Positions 35,413 through 44,639 of a stretch of DNA of 64,000 bases are shown here, in pieces. Each line of letters starts with the position of its first letter. Positions within the stretch are counted from its first letter, which is position 1. Under the pieces are notes generated by a model. That model was not told the origin of the DNA, did no database searches, and saw nothing but the letters and a program-made list of their open reading frames with translations. Made by a program: the position numbers and the translations under genes. The stretch lies in assembly GCA_001972305.1 (NCBI GenBank), contig BDDD01002041.1, positions 186,001-250,000 on the forward strand, in the 5' to 3' direction. The stretch comes from Cephalotus follicularis (taxonomy: Eukaryota; Streptophyta; Magnoliopsida; Oxalidales; Cephalotaceae).

Positions 35413-37188
35413 CGTATTCATAATGTGTTATTTGTTGATGGACTTAAGCACAATCTATTGAGCATAAGTCAATTATGTGACAAGGATTGTAGAGTCATTT
35501 TTGAAAAAGACCTATGCAAAGTCATAGATATAAATAATGGTCAAGTAAAGTTTATTGGACATAGACATGGAAATGTATATATTGTAGACATAGATGACTT
35601 AGTTAACATTAAATGCTTAGTTTTCATGTATGATGATAGTTGGCTATGGCATAGAAGACTAGGTCATGTAGGTATGACAACCATTTCAAAGCTTTTGAAA
35701 CATGAACTAGTTAAAGGACTTCCCAAGATTAGCTTTGAAAAGGATAGAGTTTGTGATGCATGCCAATATGGAAATCAAACTAGAGCCTCATTTCAAAGCA
35801 AAAACATTGTATCTACAACTAGGCCTTTACAACTCTTACATCTAGACTTATTTGGACCAATAGATCTTAGAAGCCTAGGAGGAAAATCATATGCCATGGT
35901 CATTGTAGAGGATTTCTCTAGATATACATGGACTATTTTCCTAGCCCACAAAAGTGATTCTTTTAAAGAATTTTCAAACTTTTGCAAAACCGTTCAAAAT
36001 GAAAAAGACACTTCAATTTCTAAAATTAGAAGTGATCATGGAAAGGAATTTGAAAATCATTTGTTTGAAGACTTTTATAACGAAAATGGTTTTATACATG
36101 AGTTCTCCACTCCTAGAACACCTCAACAAAATGGGGTTGTTGAAAGGAAAAATAGAACTCTACAAGAAATGTGTAGAACACTTTAAAATAAAAATAGTTT
36201 ACCAAAATACTTTTGGGCTGAAGCAATAAATACTTCATGTTATATCCTTAATCGTATATCAATTAGGTCTATTCTCAAAAAGACTCCATATGAGTTGTGG
36301 AGGGGGAGAAAGCCTAACATTAGCTATTTTCATACCTTCGGATGCAAGTGCTTTATCCACAATAATGGAAAAGAGCATCTTGGGAAATTTGACTCTAAAG
36401 TCGACGAAGGCATATTTCTTGGTTATTCTTCCACTAGTAGGGCTTATAGATGTTTTAACAAAAGAACCTTACTTGTTGAAGAATCCATGCATGTTGTTTT
36501 TGATGAATCTAACCCTAAACTTCCAAAAGAAGTTAATGTTGATGAATGTGTAGATTTCATTGAAAATGCTGTTAGCAAGATTAATCTAGATGAAGCAAAA
36601 AGGGAGGAGTCCACCGAAGGAGAGACCCCTCAAGAAGACTATCAAGAAGCTCTTCATGACCAAACCTTGAAGGTGGTAAGAGGACATCCTCATGAAGCTA
36701 TTATAGGTAACCCTGGATTAGGAGTTTCTACTAGAAGTAGCATTAATCATAATTATATTGCATTTCTATCTCAAATCGAGCCTAAAAATATAAATGAGGC
36801 CGAGAAAGATGAAAATTGGATCAATGCCATGCAAGAGGAATTGAATCAATTTGAGAGGAGTAAAGTATGTAACCTAGTACCTAGACCTAGTAACCAAAAC
36901 ATTATAGGTACAAAATGGGTTTATAGGAATAAGGTAGATGACCAAGGTATTGTTATTAGAAACAAAGCTAGGTTGGTTGCTAAGGGTTATTCCAAAGAAG
37001 AGGGAATTGACTTTGATGAGTCATATGCACCCGTAGAAAGATTAGAATCTATTCGTATGTTGCTTGCATATGCATCTTTTAAAGATTTTACTCTCTTTCC
37101 AATGGATGTCAAAAGTGCTTTCTTAAATGGGTTAATTAAGGAGGAAGTGTATGTGGAACAACCTCCCGGGTTTGAAAACCTTGTGTAG
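35413..37188 (+). pseudogene. S pol: integrase and N-terminal reverse transcriptase
   Basis: The frame opens in LTR sequence and reads VLFVDGLKHNLLSISQLC, the GAG-pre-integrase (WHRRLGHVGMTTISKL, CDACQYGNQTRASF), and the integrase core (HLDLFGPIDLRSLGGKSYAM, IRSDHGKEFEN, TPRTPQQNGVVERKNRTLQ). One stop at 36184 interrupts it; the same frame continues ([18 protein letters not shown]). RT begins ([34 protein letters not shown]) and ends at 37180, where a deletion of roughly 200 residues, including the catalytic YVDD region, joins out of frame to RNase H. Confidence 0.93.
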
Positions 37189-37772
37189 CTAGATTTGAAT
37201 CTTGTCCCAAAGAATCACATTTGCATGCCGTAAAACGCATTTTCAAATATTTAGCATATACACCGTCCTTAGGATTATGGTATCCTAGGAAATCATCATT
37301 TGACCTACACACTTACTCCGATGCCGATTTCGGAGGATATAAGGTGGATAGAAAGAGCACAAGTGGCACTTGTCAATTCTTAGGCAATATGCTCATTTCT
37401 TGGTTTAGCAAGAAACAAAATTCGGTAGCTCTTTCAACTACCGAAGCCGAATATATTGCCGCAGGCAGTTGTTGCGCACAAGTAATGTGGATGAAGCAAC
37501 AACTTCTTGATTATGGTTTTACCTTTGAAAAAGTGCCAATTAGGTGTGATAACACTAGTGCTATTTGCTTAGGGAAAAATCCCGTTCACCACTCTAGAAC
37601 TAAGCACATAGACATTAGATATCGCTTCATTAAAGACCACATTGAAAAAGGTCACATAGAATTAGTTTTAGTCCCGACCGAAGAACAAGTCGCGAACATT
37701 TTCACAAAACCTCTAGATGAACAATCCTTCTCAAAATTTAGATTAGAATTAGGTTTGTGTGAAATTGACTGA
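37182..37772 (+). pseudogene. S RNase H domain (intact frame, detached)
   Basis: It begins [21 protein letters not shown] and continues through HTYSDADFGGYKVDRKSTSG, LSTTEAEYIAAGSC and the C-terminal RTKHIDIRYRFIKDHIEKGH to a TGA at 37770. The catalytic pattern SDAD, E and later D residues looks intact. It lies in a different frame from the upstream RT because of the deletion, so it would not be made as part of pol. Confidence 0.92.
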
Positions 37773-37890
37773 TTAACATGTTTCTATGATTGTTGTGAAT
37801 ATGCATGCTTGCTCAAATTGCTTATTTGTACATGTTTGCATCATTTGCATACTTTATCGCGCATAAACGGCAAATCTGCAGAAAAATAGA

Positions 37891-38035
37891 GCAAAGCGCC
37901 GACCTTTGCTTTTAAAGCGTCAGCGCTTTAAAGCAAATTAGGGTTCGAAATTTGGGAAATTGGTCTAAGCGTCGACGCTTAAACCAATTCCGTCGACGCT
38001 TTAATCGGGTTTTAAGTTTCTAAGCGCCGTCTGCC
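37891..38035 (+). promoter_or_regulatory. Internal palindrome array upstream of the extra ORF
   Basis: Between pol and the extra ORF lie an inverted repeat TTTAAAGCG/CGCTTTAAA (37911-37932), a perfect 16-base palindrome TAAGCGTCGACGCTTA (37966-37981), CCGTCGACGCTTTAA (37990) and AAGCGCCGTC (38021). These are the same motifs as in the U3 region of this element's LTRs. A TATA-like TCTAAATAC is 30-40 bases further on. I infer an internal promoter for the extra ORF. Confidence 0.6.
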
Positions 38036-38068
38036 ACACAGTTTTACCGAGATTTCAAAACCCTAACT

Positions 38069-38077
38069 TCTAAATAC
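38069..38077 (+). promoter_or_regulatory. TATA-like sequence before the extra ORF
   Basis: TCTAAATAC lies about 75 bases upstream of the ATG at 38148, followed by a pyrimidine-rich stretch resembling a 5' untranslated region. Weak match to TATA; offered only because of the adjacent palindrome array. Confidence 0.35.
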
Positions 38078-38147
38078 ACTCTTCTCTGGCGATTTCCTGG
38101 CAATTTTCTCTCAAAAATCGAAGATTAACCTTCATACTACTTCAACC

Positions 38148-39395
38148 ATGACGAGAACCAAGGGTCTTGAGCAAGGGCAAAGCTCCAAGGTTAAGAAGAA
38201 GACGGCAGGGAAGAAGGGAAAGGGGGTTGCCACTGGTTCTGCAACTCCTGAGGTGATTGTTTCTAAGCCTAGGTATCCAGAGGCCTACTTCAATAGGAAA
38301 ATCCTTGTAGGTAAAGTTCTTGACTTTGATTTTTGTACTAGGGAAGGTTTTCCCATTGTTGAGTGGATTAGGACTCAAGGTTTAAAACCTTTTTTCACAA
38401 TAAATCTGCCTAGTTATCTCGAACTCATGAAAGAGTTCTATGTTCACATGCGTGGTAATTCATTGGATAGTGTAATCACAATGGTCAAAAACACAAGTAT
38501 TGATTTAGACCTAGATAATTTAAACACTATCCTAAGGGTTCCGAACCTTGGTGCTACGGGTTGGAACCAACGGTGTTGGGTAACTAGCGAAGACTTTGAT
38601 CAAGAAGACTGCGTGAGAGTGTTATTTAGGGAGAACGTTGATCCTATTCAGCGAATGTACACTAGGAACCTACCCTTAGACTATAGATTCCTACACCGTG
38701 TAGTATGCAAGCATATTCTCCCTAAGGCCGGTGGGTTCGATGAGGTGACCCACATGGAAGCCTATACGATGTACCATTTGATCACCGGGCGACAAATAAA
38801 TGTTCTATATCTGATGGTTTGTCATATGCACTCGATTCACGACCGCGAGAATTCTAGATTAGGTTATAGCAATATCATAACCAAGATTCTCCAATATTTC
38901 AAAGTCGACCTCTCTGGAGAAGTGCACCATGATCTCCAAAGTGCAGACAAGCTGGGAAAAGGAACCCTCGGAAGGATGGGGTTCAAAAAGCACAAGAGGA
39001 CCGGTGCTTGGATTCCGAGGGATGAGGATTCAAATAGAGTTATGGAAGAGGAGGGAGAAGCCGAGGTAGGGAAAAAAGCTGAGAATATACCCCTGCAGAT
39101 CGAACCTCAAGCTCAACCAATCCCGGATGTCCATCTTCCATGAAACAGGCTAGATGAGATATTCGATGCTATCAAAGGAATGCAGCAGGACATAGCGGAA
39201 ATGAAGACGAGTATGCAGTGCGTGAGGAGGCGACAGAAGAGGATAGCTAAAAAGTTTGCTACCACAGGCATTATAGAGTATGGTGGCCTCATATCTTCAT
39301 CTTCTAGCCATGACGACAATCCCCCGGACGATGCTGCAACCGATGATATGGAGGGAGAGGTTGGAGGTGATGAGAGCACTCACATGGAGGATTGA
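38148..39395 (+). pseudogene. S extra ORF (aORF), plant transposon-associated protein, one stop
   Basis: A 331-codon ORF ends at TGA 39141-39143; the same frame continues 84 codons to 39395, so the original protein was about 415 residues. The N-terminus is Lys-rich (KVKKKTAGKKGKG, residues about 13-26). The body (YFNRKILVGKVLDFDFCTRE, LPSYLELMKEFYVHMRGNS, LNTILRVPNLG, HRVVCKHILPKAGG) resembles the plant-specific domain called 'putative plant transposon protein' (Transposase_32). The C-terminus has a coiled-coil-like segment (MQQDIAEMKTSMQCVRRRQK) and an acidic, Ser-rich tail. SIRE elements commonly carry an extra ORF here, often called env-like; I see no signal peptide or membrane segment. 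Function unknown. Confidence 0.75.
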
Positions 39396-39935
39396 GCATT
39401 TGCATCACATGTCTCATTTTGCATTTTCAGTTGTTATGTTTTTGTAGCTTGTGTTATGTAGTTGTATTATTTTGGAAATGACATTTGTAACAAACTATCT
39501 TGTGTAATGGAAAATGACTTTCTTATATTCAATGAGTAAGACATTTGTTAAAAGTGGATTGTGTTAATGTGTTGGATTACTTTGTAATTTGCAGCTTGAT
39601 ATGTGATATGATTGTGTGTTGATGCCTTAGCTTTGAAAGAATTGTTTTAGTATGTCATTCAATTGATCTTAATATGCACAGGCTCAAATATTATGGAAGC
39701 ATGTTTTGCCATTTTGTGCATTCTTACATTTGCAATGTTTTTGCAGCATATTCATTTGCAGGATGTTTACAAAGTTGGATTTAAGATCCATATGTAAAAA
39801 GGTTTAAAAACTTGTTCAAATGGTAATGTTATTCATGGTGATAAGTTAATATTGGAGCATAAAATATATGCTCAAAATGATTTTTTTAAGACATAGATAC
39901 AGCCTTTTTAATCCCTTTTAAGATGATAACAAAAA

Positions 39936-39951
39936 GGGGGAGAATATTGTG
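39936..39951 (+). other. S additional polypurine-tract-like sequence
   Basis: AAAAAGGGGGAGAATA nearly repeats the true tract 295 bases downstream. Repeated tracts before the 3' LTR are known in SIRE-type elements. Confidence 0.65.
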
Positions 39952-40230
39952 TAAGTTTGTAAGTTTGGTTCTGGGGAGAAATGGTGAAATTGAGAGAGAT
40001 TGGGAGAGAGTATGAGAGAGAATTTGAGAGATAGCATATAAAAGCATCATGGGTTTAATGACAAAGTAAAATATTCCTTATATGACTAAGGGGGAGGCAA
40101 TAAACTCAGGGGGAGCTATTGTTTTGAGCACTTATCTAAGTTCTCATGTTTTGCATCATATATACTTTCTTGTTATTGTTTATAACTTAACAATTATTAT
40201 GCTTTAAATGTAACAAATTTTGTCATCATC

Positions 40231-40244
40231 AAAAAGGGGGAGAT
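40231..40244 (+). other. S polypurine tract
   Basis: AAAAAGGGGGAGAT lies directly before the 3' LTR start at 40245. Confidence 0.9.
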
Positions 40245-41361
40245 TGTTGACATTTATGTCTCAATCATAAGTTTTGATGATAACATATTTGTATTTGACA
40301 AAGTTTCTTAATGTGCAAGAAAGCAATAAAGTGAGCAAAACAGCAGGAATTATGCAGAACACAGCCCAGACCGCCGTCGCTCAAGATTAAAGCGTCAGCG
40401 CTTTACAAGACAGTCGAGACAAGAACAAAGCGTCTACCGGTGAAGCACTTGGAGAAGTGGAAGAAACACTTAAACCGTCGAAGCTCAAAATACAAGCGTC
40501 TGAACTTTGAGGTACAAAGCGCCTACTCTTAGTGCAAAGCGCCGTCCGATTAAACCAGTGGACTCAACTTCTATTAAAAGGGGCCTAAGCATCGACGCCC
40601 GAGTCTAAGCGTCAGCGCTTTGAGGTGACGGTCAACTCCAACTTTGAACGCCTGCGCTTTGAGCTGAATATTCAAATTTGAGATCCCAAACGGTCACATG
40701 ACCGTCGAAGCTTTAAGCGTGACAGTCGACGCTTTAGTCGACTGGAACAGTTTCTGACAGATTTCAGTGGACATTCCATTATGGAATTAATCCTAAACTA
40801 ATCCCAACGGATCTATGAGGCAAGAAGCTATAAATGGACGAATGTTTTGAAGAATAAGAAAGAGAACAACACAAGCAAAACATATATACAAACATCATTC
40901 AAAGCAAACATTCAAAGAGGATTCAAATCCAAAGCCCATCCAAATAGTTTACATTTTACATTTTGAGCTATTTCTTGTTCTCACTGTTTTGATCACTTAT
41001 ATCTTGTAAAATCCAACCTTGTGAGAGGTTTAGATCAAAACACCACTCTTTGTACTCTGATTGTAATAGGGGAGTGAACCCAAAGAGAATTGTAAGTGAT
41101 TGAGGTCAATCACAAAGGTGTACCGAATAGCACCCGGAATTGTATTCGGAGAATTAGTGGAAACTCAAGGAGATCCTTGGGAAAAGTGGACGCAGGCAAG
41201 AGTTTCGCCGAACCACTCTAAACTAGTGTTTGCAAACCTCTCTAACTCTATCTCTTTACATTATTGTTCATATTGCTATTGTTCATTATTTTTGTTCATT
41301 GCGAAAAGTTTAGATTATTTTTAGAAACTACAATTCACCCCCCCCCCTTGTAGTTTATTCA
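40245..41361 (+). repeat. S 3' LTR (1117 bp)
   Basis: It starts TGTTGACATTTATGTCTC and ends TTTATTCA after the C-rich stretch typical of SIRE LTR ends. It carries the CGTCGACGC array at 40365-40735 and TATA near 40830. Differences from the 5' LTR are few, mostly C/T or G/A within the motifs. Confidence 0.93.
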
Positions 41362-42567
41362 TTTCGTTCGAAGCCCAAGGCATCGACGCTTGTCGATTGA
41401 GTGTCGACGCTTTTCCATTGAGCGTTGACAGTTTCTGATGAAACCAGTATCTGTTTCCCACATAACAATCCATAGCGTCGACGCTTTCCTTTAAGCGTTG
41501 ACAGTTAAAGAAGACGACGAACATTGTCTTAATCATCACATCTCAACACCAAGAAATCAACATGCAAAATACATGCCATCCAGTCTATGTTCCACTCAGA
41601 ATAAAACACGCATGGCAGGTTTACAAATAACAGCAACCATGACAACAATCCAAAAATCCACTATCCATAAACTCATGCATTTCATCAATGAACAATCACT
41701 ATTTTTTAACTCAAATTTGCATGTATAAATCCCCTACCTTAGATTCCAAGTTAGGAATCGGAAGTCCACCTCTTTAAGTCTCGGAACAGTGGTGTTTGAG
41801 CTCCCCCAGTAGCTCCAAGCAAGCTCGTCTCCCTTCTTGGTTCGAGCTTTGAAGCTTGCACATGTCCAACAATGGAGAATGGTTCCCTTTTTCCCTTTCT
41901 TCTTTTCCTTTCCTCCCACTGTTTCTCTCTATTTCCTTTTGTGTGTTCTTTCTTTCCTTTTCTTTCTCTCCAGGTAATGTATGAAGGAGAAGAAGAAGAC
42001 ACGTTTTATGGTGTTGAGTGTTTCCTCTCCCTCTTCCTTTCACCTACCGCACATGCATGGCACCCACCGACCTTCTGCCCTCTCACCTGCGCATGGCACA
42101 TAGGTGTCCTCTCCTTTCTTTTCTCTTCGCTTCGCATGCCTGGTGACATGATAGCATGACTAACATGTTTCTATTGACATGTGAAGGCGCTTGGATACCC
42201 GCCCCTTAATACCTTTTATGTCAGTGACTTAAACATGTCCGATATTCGTCTTTAAGCGTCGACGCTTCCTTATAAGCATCAACCCCTATATCATCTTACA
42301 CATTGGCGTCAATGCTATCACTTGGCATCGATGCTTTGCATGCATGTTTACGCACACGCTTGTATTCCTTGGCGTCGACGTTTTGATCTTAGGCTCCGAC
42401 GCTTAAGGCTATTTCCAGCATTTTTATCCAATATATATTCTCCATAAAATTCCTTACTCAATTTTTGCAACATTATCAAATTGGAAATTCCATCATTCTC
42501 ATTAATTTATGACAAATTACATCAGAAATTACAACAATACATTGTATGGAAATTCCGGGCATTACAA
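41362..42567 (-). repeat. G1-family gypsy LTR, right part
   Basis: In element orientation it starts TGTAATGCCCGGAATTTCC (42567 downward). It carries TCGA motifs at 42255-42405 and 41375-41510, and the conserved GGTGGACTTCCGATTCC/AAGGTAGG block at 41735-41785. It continues to 33698-34487 beyond element S. No internal domain is attached. Confidence 0.88.
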
Positions 42568-42616
42568 AACCCTAAAGTCCGAATTGCATATTCCGCTTTG
42601 AGCCGTTCCCATCAAG

Positions 42617-42628
42617 TGGCATCAGAGC
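42617..42628 (+). other. Copia B primer binding site
   Basis: TGGCATCAGAGC follows LTR end CCCATCA by two bases; one mismatch from the tRNA-Met site used by C and D. Confidence 0.8.
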
Positions 42629-42639
42629 CACCTAATTGA

Positions 42640-43866
42640 CTATAATCAAACTTGAATTTGATGTTTAGAGGCTTGGAGAATGCATATGTGTCTTGGACGA
42701 TTTGTTGTAGCCCTCCTTTTAGTGGGAGTTACATCTTTGTTGGTCACACTAATGAAATTGATGAACCATTTAACGCAAATTGCGTCGTGTTAATTAATTT
42801 ATATATCGGTTATACTTTTCAATTTCTTATGCATGTTGGTAGGTTTGGGACTCGACCTAGCTTTGTGTTTTCTTTGGGTGGATGATTTAATTGCTTTATT
42901 ACATTTATGGAATTCAATCGGTCTGTAATAAGGCTGCTTGCGCGCGCCGTATTTTTTCTTGTTCTTTTTTTCTTAGAGTAGAACTCTCTTCTCCCTCGAT
43001 TGTATTTCTTTTTCTTTAATTATGTACATATGGTTGTAAGTTGAAGAAAGGAGGTCAATGGAGATTGAAAAGGAGATCAAGAAGATTACAAGACCAGTTG
43101 AAGGCCATGTATGCATGGTAGCAATTGTAATAGAGTTAAATTAAATTAGTACACCTAGGAGAATAAGTGCTCACGTTGGCTCACGTGATCACTAGTAGCT
43201 TAAGTCCCAAGTCAGACCACTCTTAGGGTGCATGAGATGGATAATTTTTCCTTTTACAAATAACCCAAACACGTCCACGCATGCTAAGCCGTCCAAATGG
43301 ATTGGAAGATTAAAATTAATCTAAAATGGATATGGTAATTTAATAAAACTGATGATACCAAATATCTCCAAATTGCAAATAATAAGTCTATAAGAGGTGG
43401 GGCATATGGCTGCACTATCATTGGCCTTCCACAAACATCGTTGAATGGTGTTGACATATTGGGGATAGCACAGTGACAGCTGAGGTCCCCGGTATGACCA
43501 TTTCTGTTCAATTTTAGTACGGGGGTTGTATTGGAAAGAAATGACCATGTTTTGGCATCAGGACACGGACACGTGTGGGTGTTTTCAAAAAAAGTTAATT
43601 TGTTTGATGATTATAGGTTTGACTTTTGCCGGGATCATATGGTTTGCACATCGATAGTTGGGACCATATTGTCAAGGAGGCCGAATATAGTATCGGATCT
43701 TACATCGAGGGTGAGAGGTCCTAATGTAAATTGGTATTCATACCTATCTATTCAGTTATTATGGTTTACACGACGATAGTCATGACCATAGTATTTTGGA
43801 TAGATTCTGATCCCCACTATCAAGTGAGAGGCTTCCCGAATTCCACATGGAGGTGTGGGATATGGG
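42640..43866 (+). other. Copia B leader
   Basis: Non-coding; aligns with the leaders of A, C and Z. It ends at GGTGTGGGATATG and jumps directly into the gag tail, so the last leader bases and most of gag have been deleted. It contains the short ORF at 43058. Confidence 0.8.
43058..43144 (+). other. Conserved short leader ORF, copy B
   Basis: It reads MEIEKEIKKITRPVEGHVCM then VAIVIELN and stop (28 codons). The first 21 codons match copies Z and C; the end differs. Confidence 0.45.
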
Positions 43867-44639
43867 AGGTCCAAGTTGAATGTGATGCTTGTTCGTTCTA
43901 CATCTTCCCAGACAGCTCCTAGTACGAGCGGATTGAGAGGATCGACTTCCAAGGGTAAGGAGCCCATGAAACCAAAAGGGAAGAAGAAGAAAGGCATAAA
44001 TGTAGATGTGTCGGTGGGGCCACCTGCTGGGGGATCCATCCTAGATACGATTTGACTACTACAGGATGATGAAGGTTGCTTTTATTATGGAAAGCATGGA
44101 CATTGGAGATCACAGTGCAGTGAGTTCCTTAAGTCAAAATCTAGAGGTGCCTTAGGGTCAAGTACTCTTATGATTTAGCTTTTTCTAGCTACTAATGTTA
44201 GTTCAACTTGGGTCATGTTGTGGAACTAATATTTCTAACTCTTTGCAGGGGCTACGAGGAGCTAGACAGCTAAGAGAGGCTAAAGCTTTGGACTTGCGCT
44301 TAGGTGATGGATCAAGGATTCACACCACGACAGTAGGCGCTTTTGAATTGTATTTTGATGATGGCCATGTACTTAAACTTGATCCTTGCTATTCAGTCAA
44401 GAACCTTGTAAGAAACATTATTTTTGTTTTCTATTTGTAGAAGATGGGCATGGAGCTCATTTTTTTTTTTGCAAATGGCTATAGACTTATGCATAACAAT
44501 GTTCCTATATGTGATGGACACATTGACAGTGGTATCTATGTTTTAAATACAAATGAACAAATGGCTTTAGTAATTCAAACTGAACTAGCACTAAAAGACA
44601 AAGAGAGATATGCGATATGTGATATAAACCCTTCATACA
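43867..44639 (+). pseudogene. Copia B gag tail, zinc knuckle and protease remnant
   Basis: The Lys-rich linker (GKEPMKPKGKKKKG) precedes a knuckle whose second Cys is Tyr (CFYYGKHGHWRSQC). The protease follows in another frame (CGTNISNSLQGLRGARQL, LDLRLGDGSRIHTTTVGAF), with the LDTG start lost. The pre-integrase segment (DGHIDSGIYVLNTNEQMAL) runs to the ATACA target of the solo LTR. Confidence 0.87.

Larger units (their letters stand above)
34488..35414 (+). repeat. S 5' LTR, 3' end deleted
   Basis: It aligns with 40245-41148 of the 3' LTR, then switches at GTATTCG to pol sequence, so about 213 bases of LTR plus primer site, gag and protease are gone. It also carries a small duplicated phrase (GGGGAGTGAACCC) absent from the 3' copy. 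Confidence 0.92.
34488..41361 (+). mobile_element. S: SIRE-type Ty1/copia element with extra ORF, internally deleted
   Basis: It starts TGTTGACATTTATGTCTC and ends TTTATTCA; the target duplication is CTTCG/TTTCG with one mismatch. Order: truncated 5' LTR, pol lacking gag, protease and most of RT, a palindrome array, an extra ORF, two polypurine tracts, 3' LTR. Integrase and RNase H sequence and the extra ORF after pol place it in the SIRE/Maximus group. Missing gag and RT make it non-autonomous. Confidence 0.95.

Noticed and set aside
38148..39395. Extra ORF of S as a host gene or classical envelope gene
   Set aside because: It lies between pol and the polypurine tract of S with LTRs on both sides, and shows no signal peptide or membrane segment.
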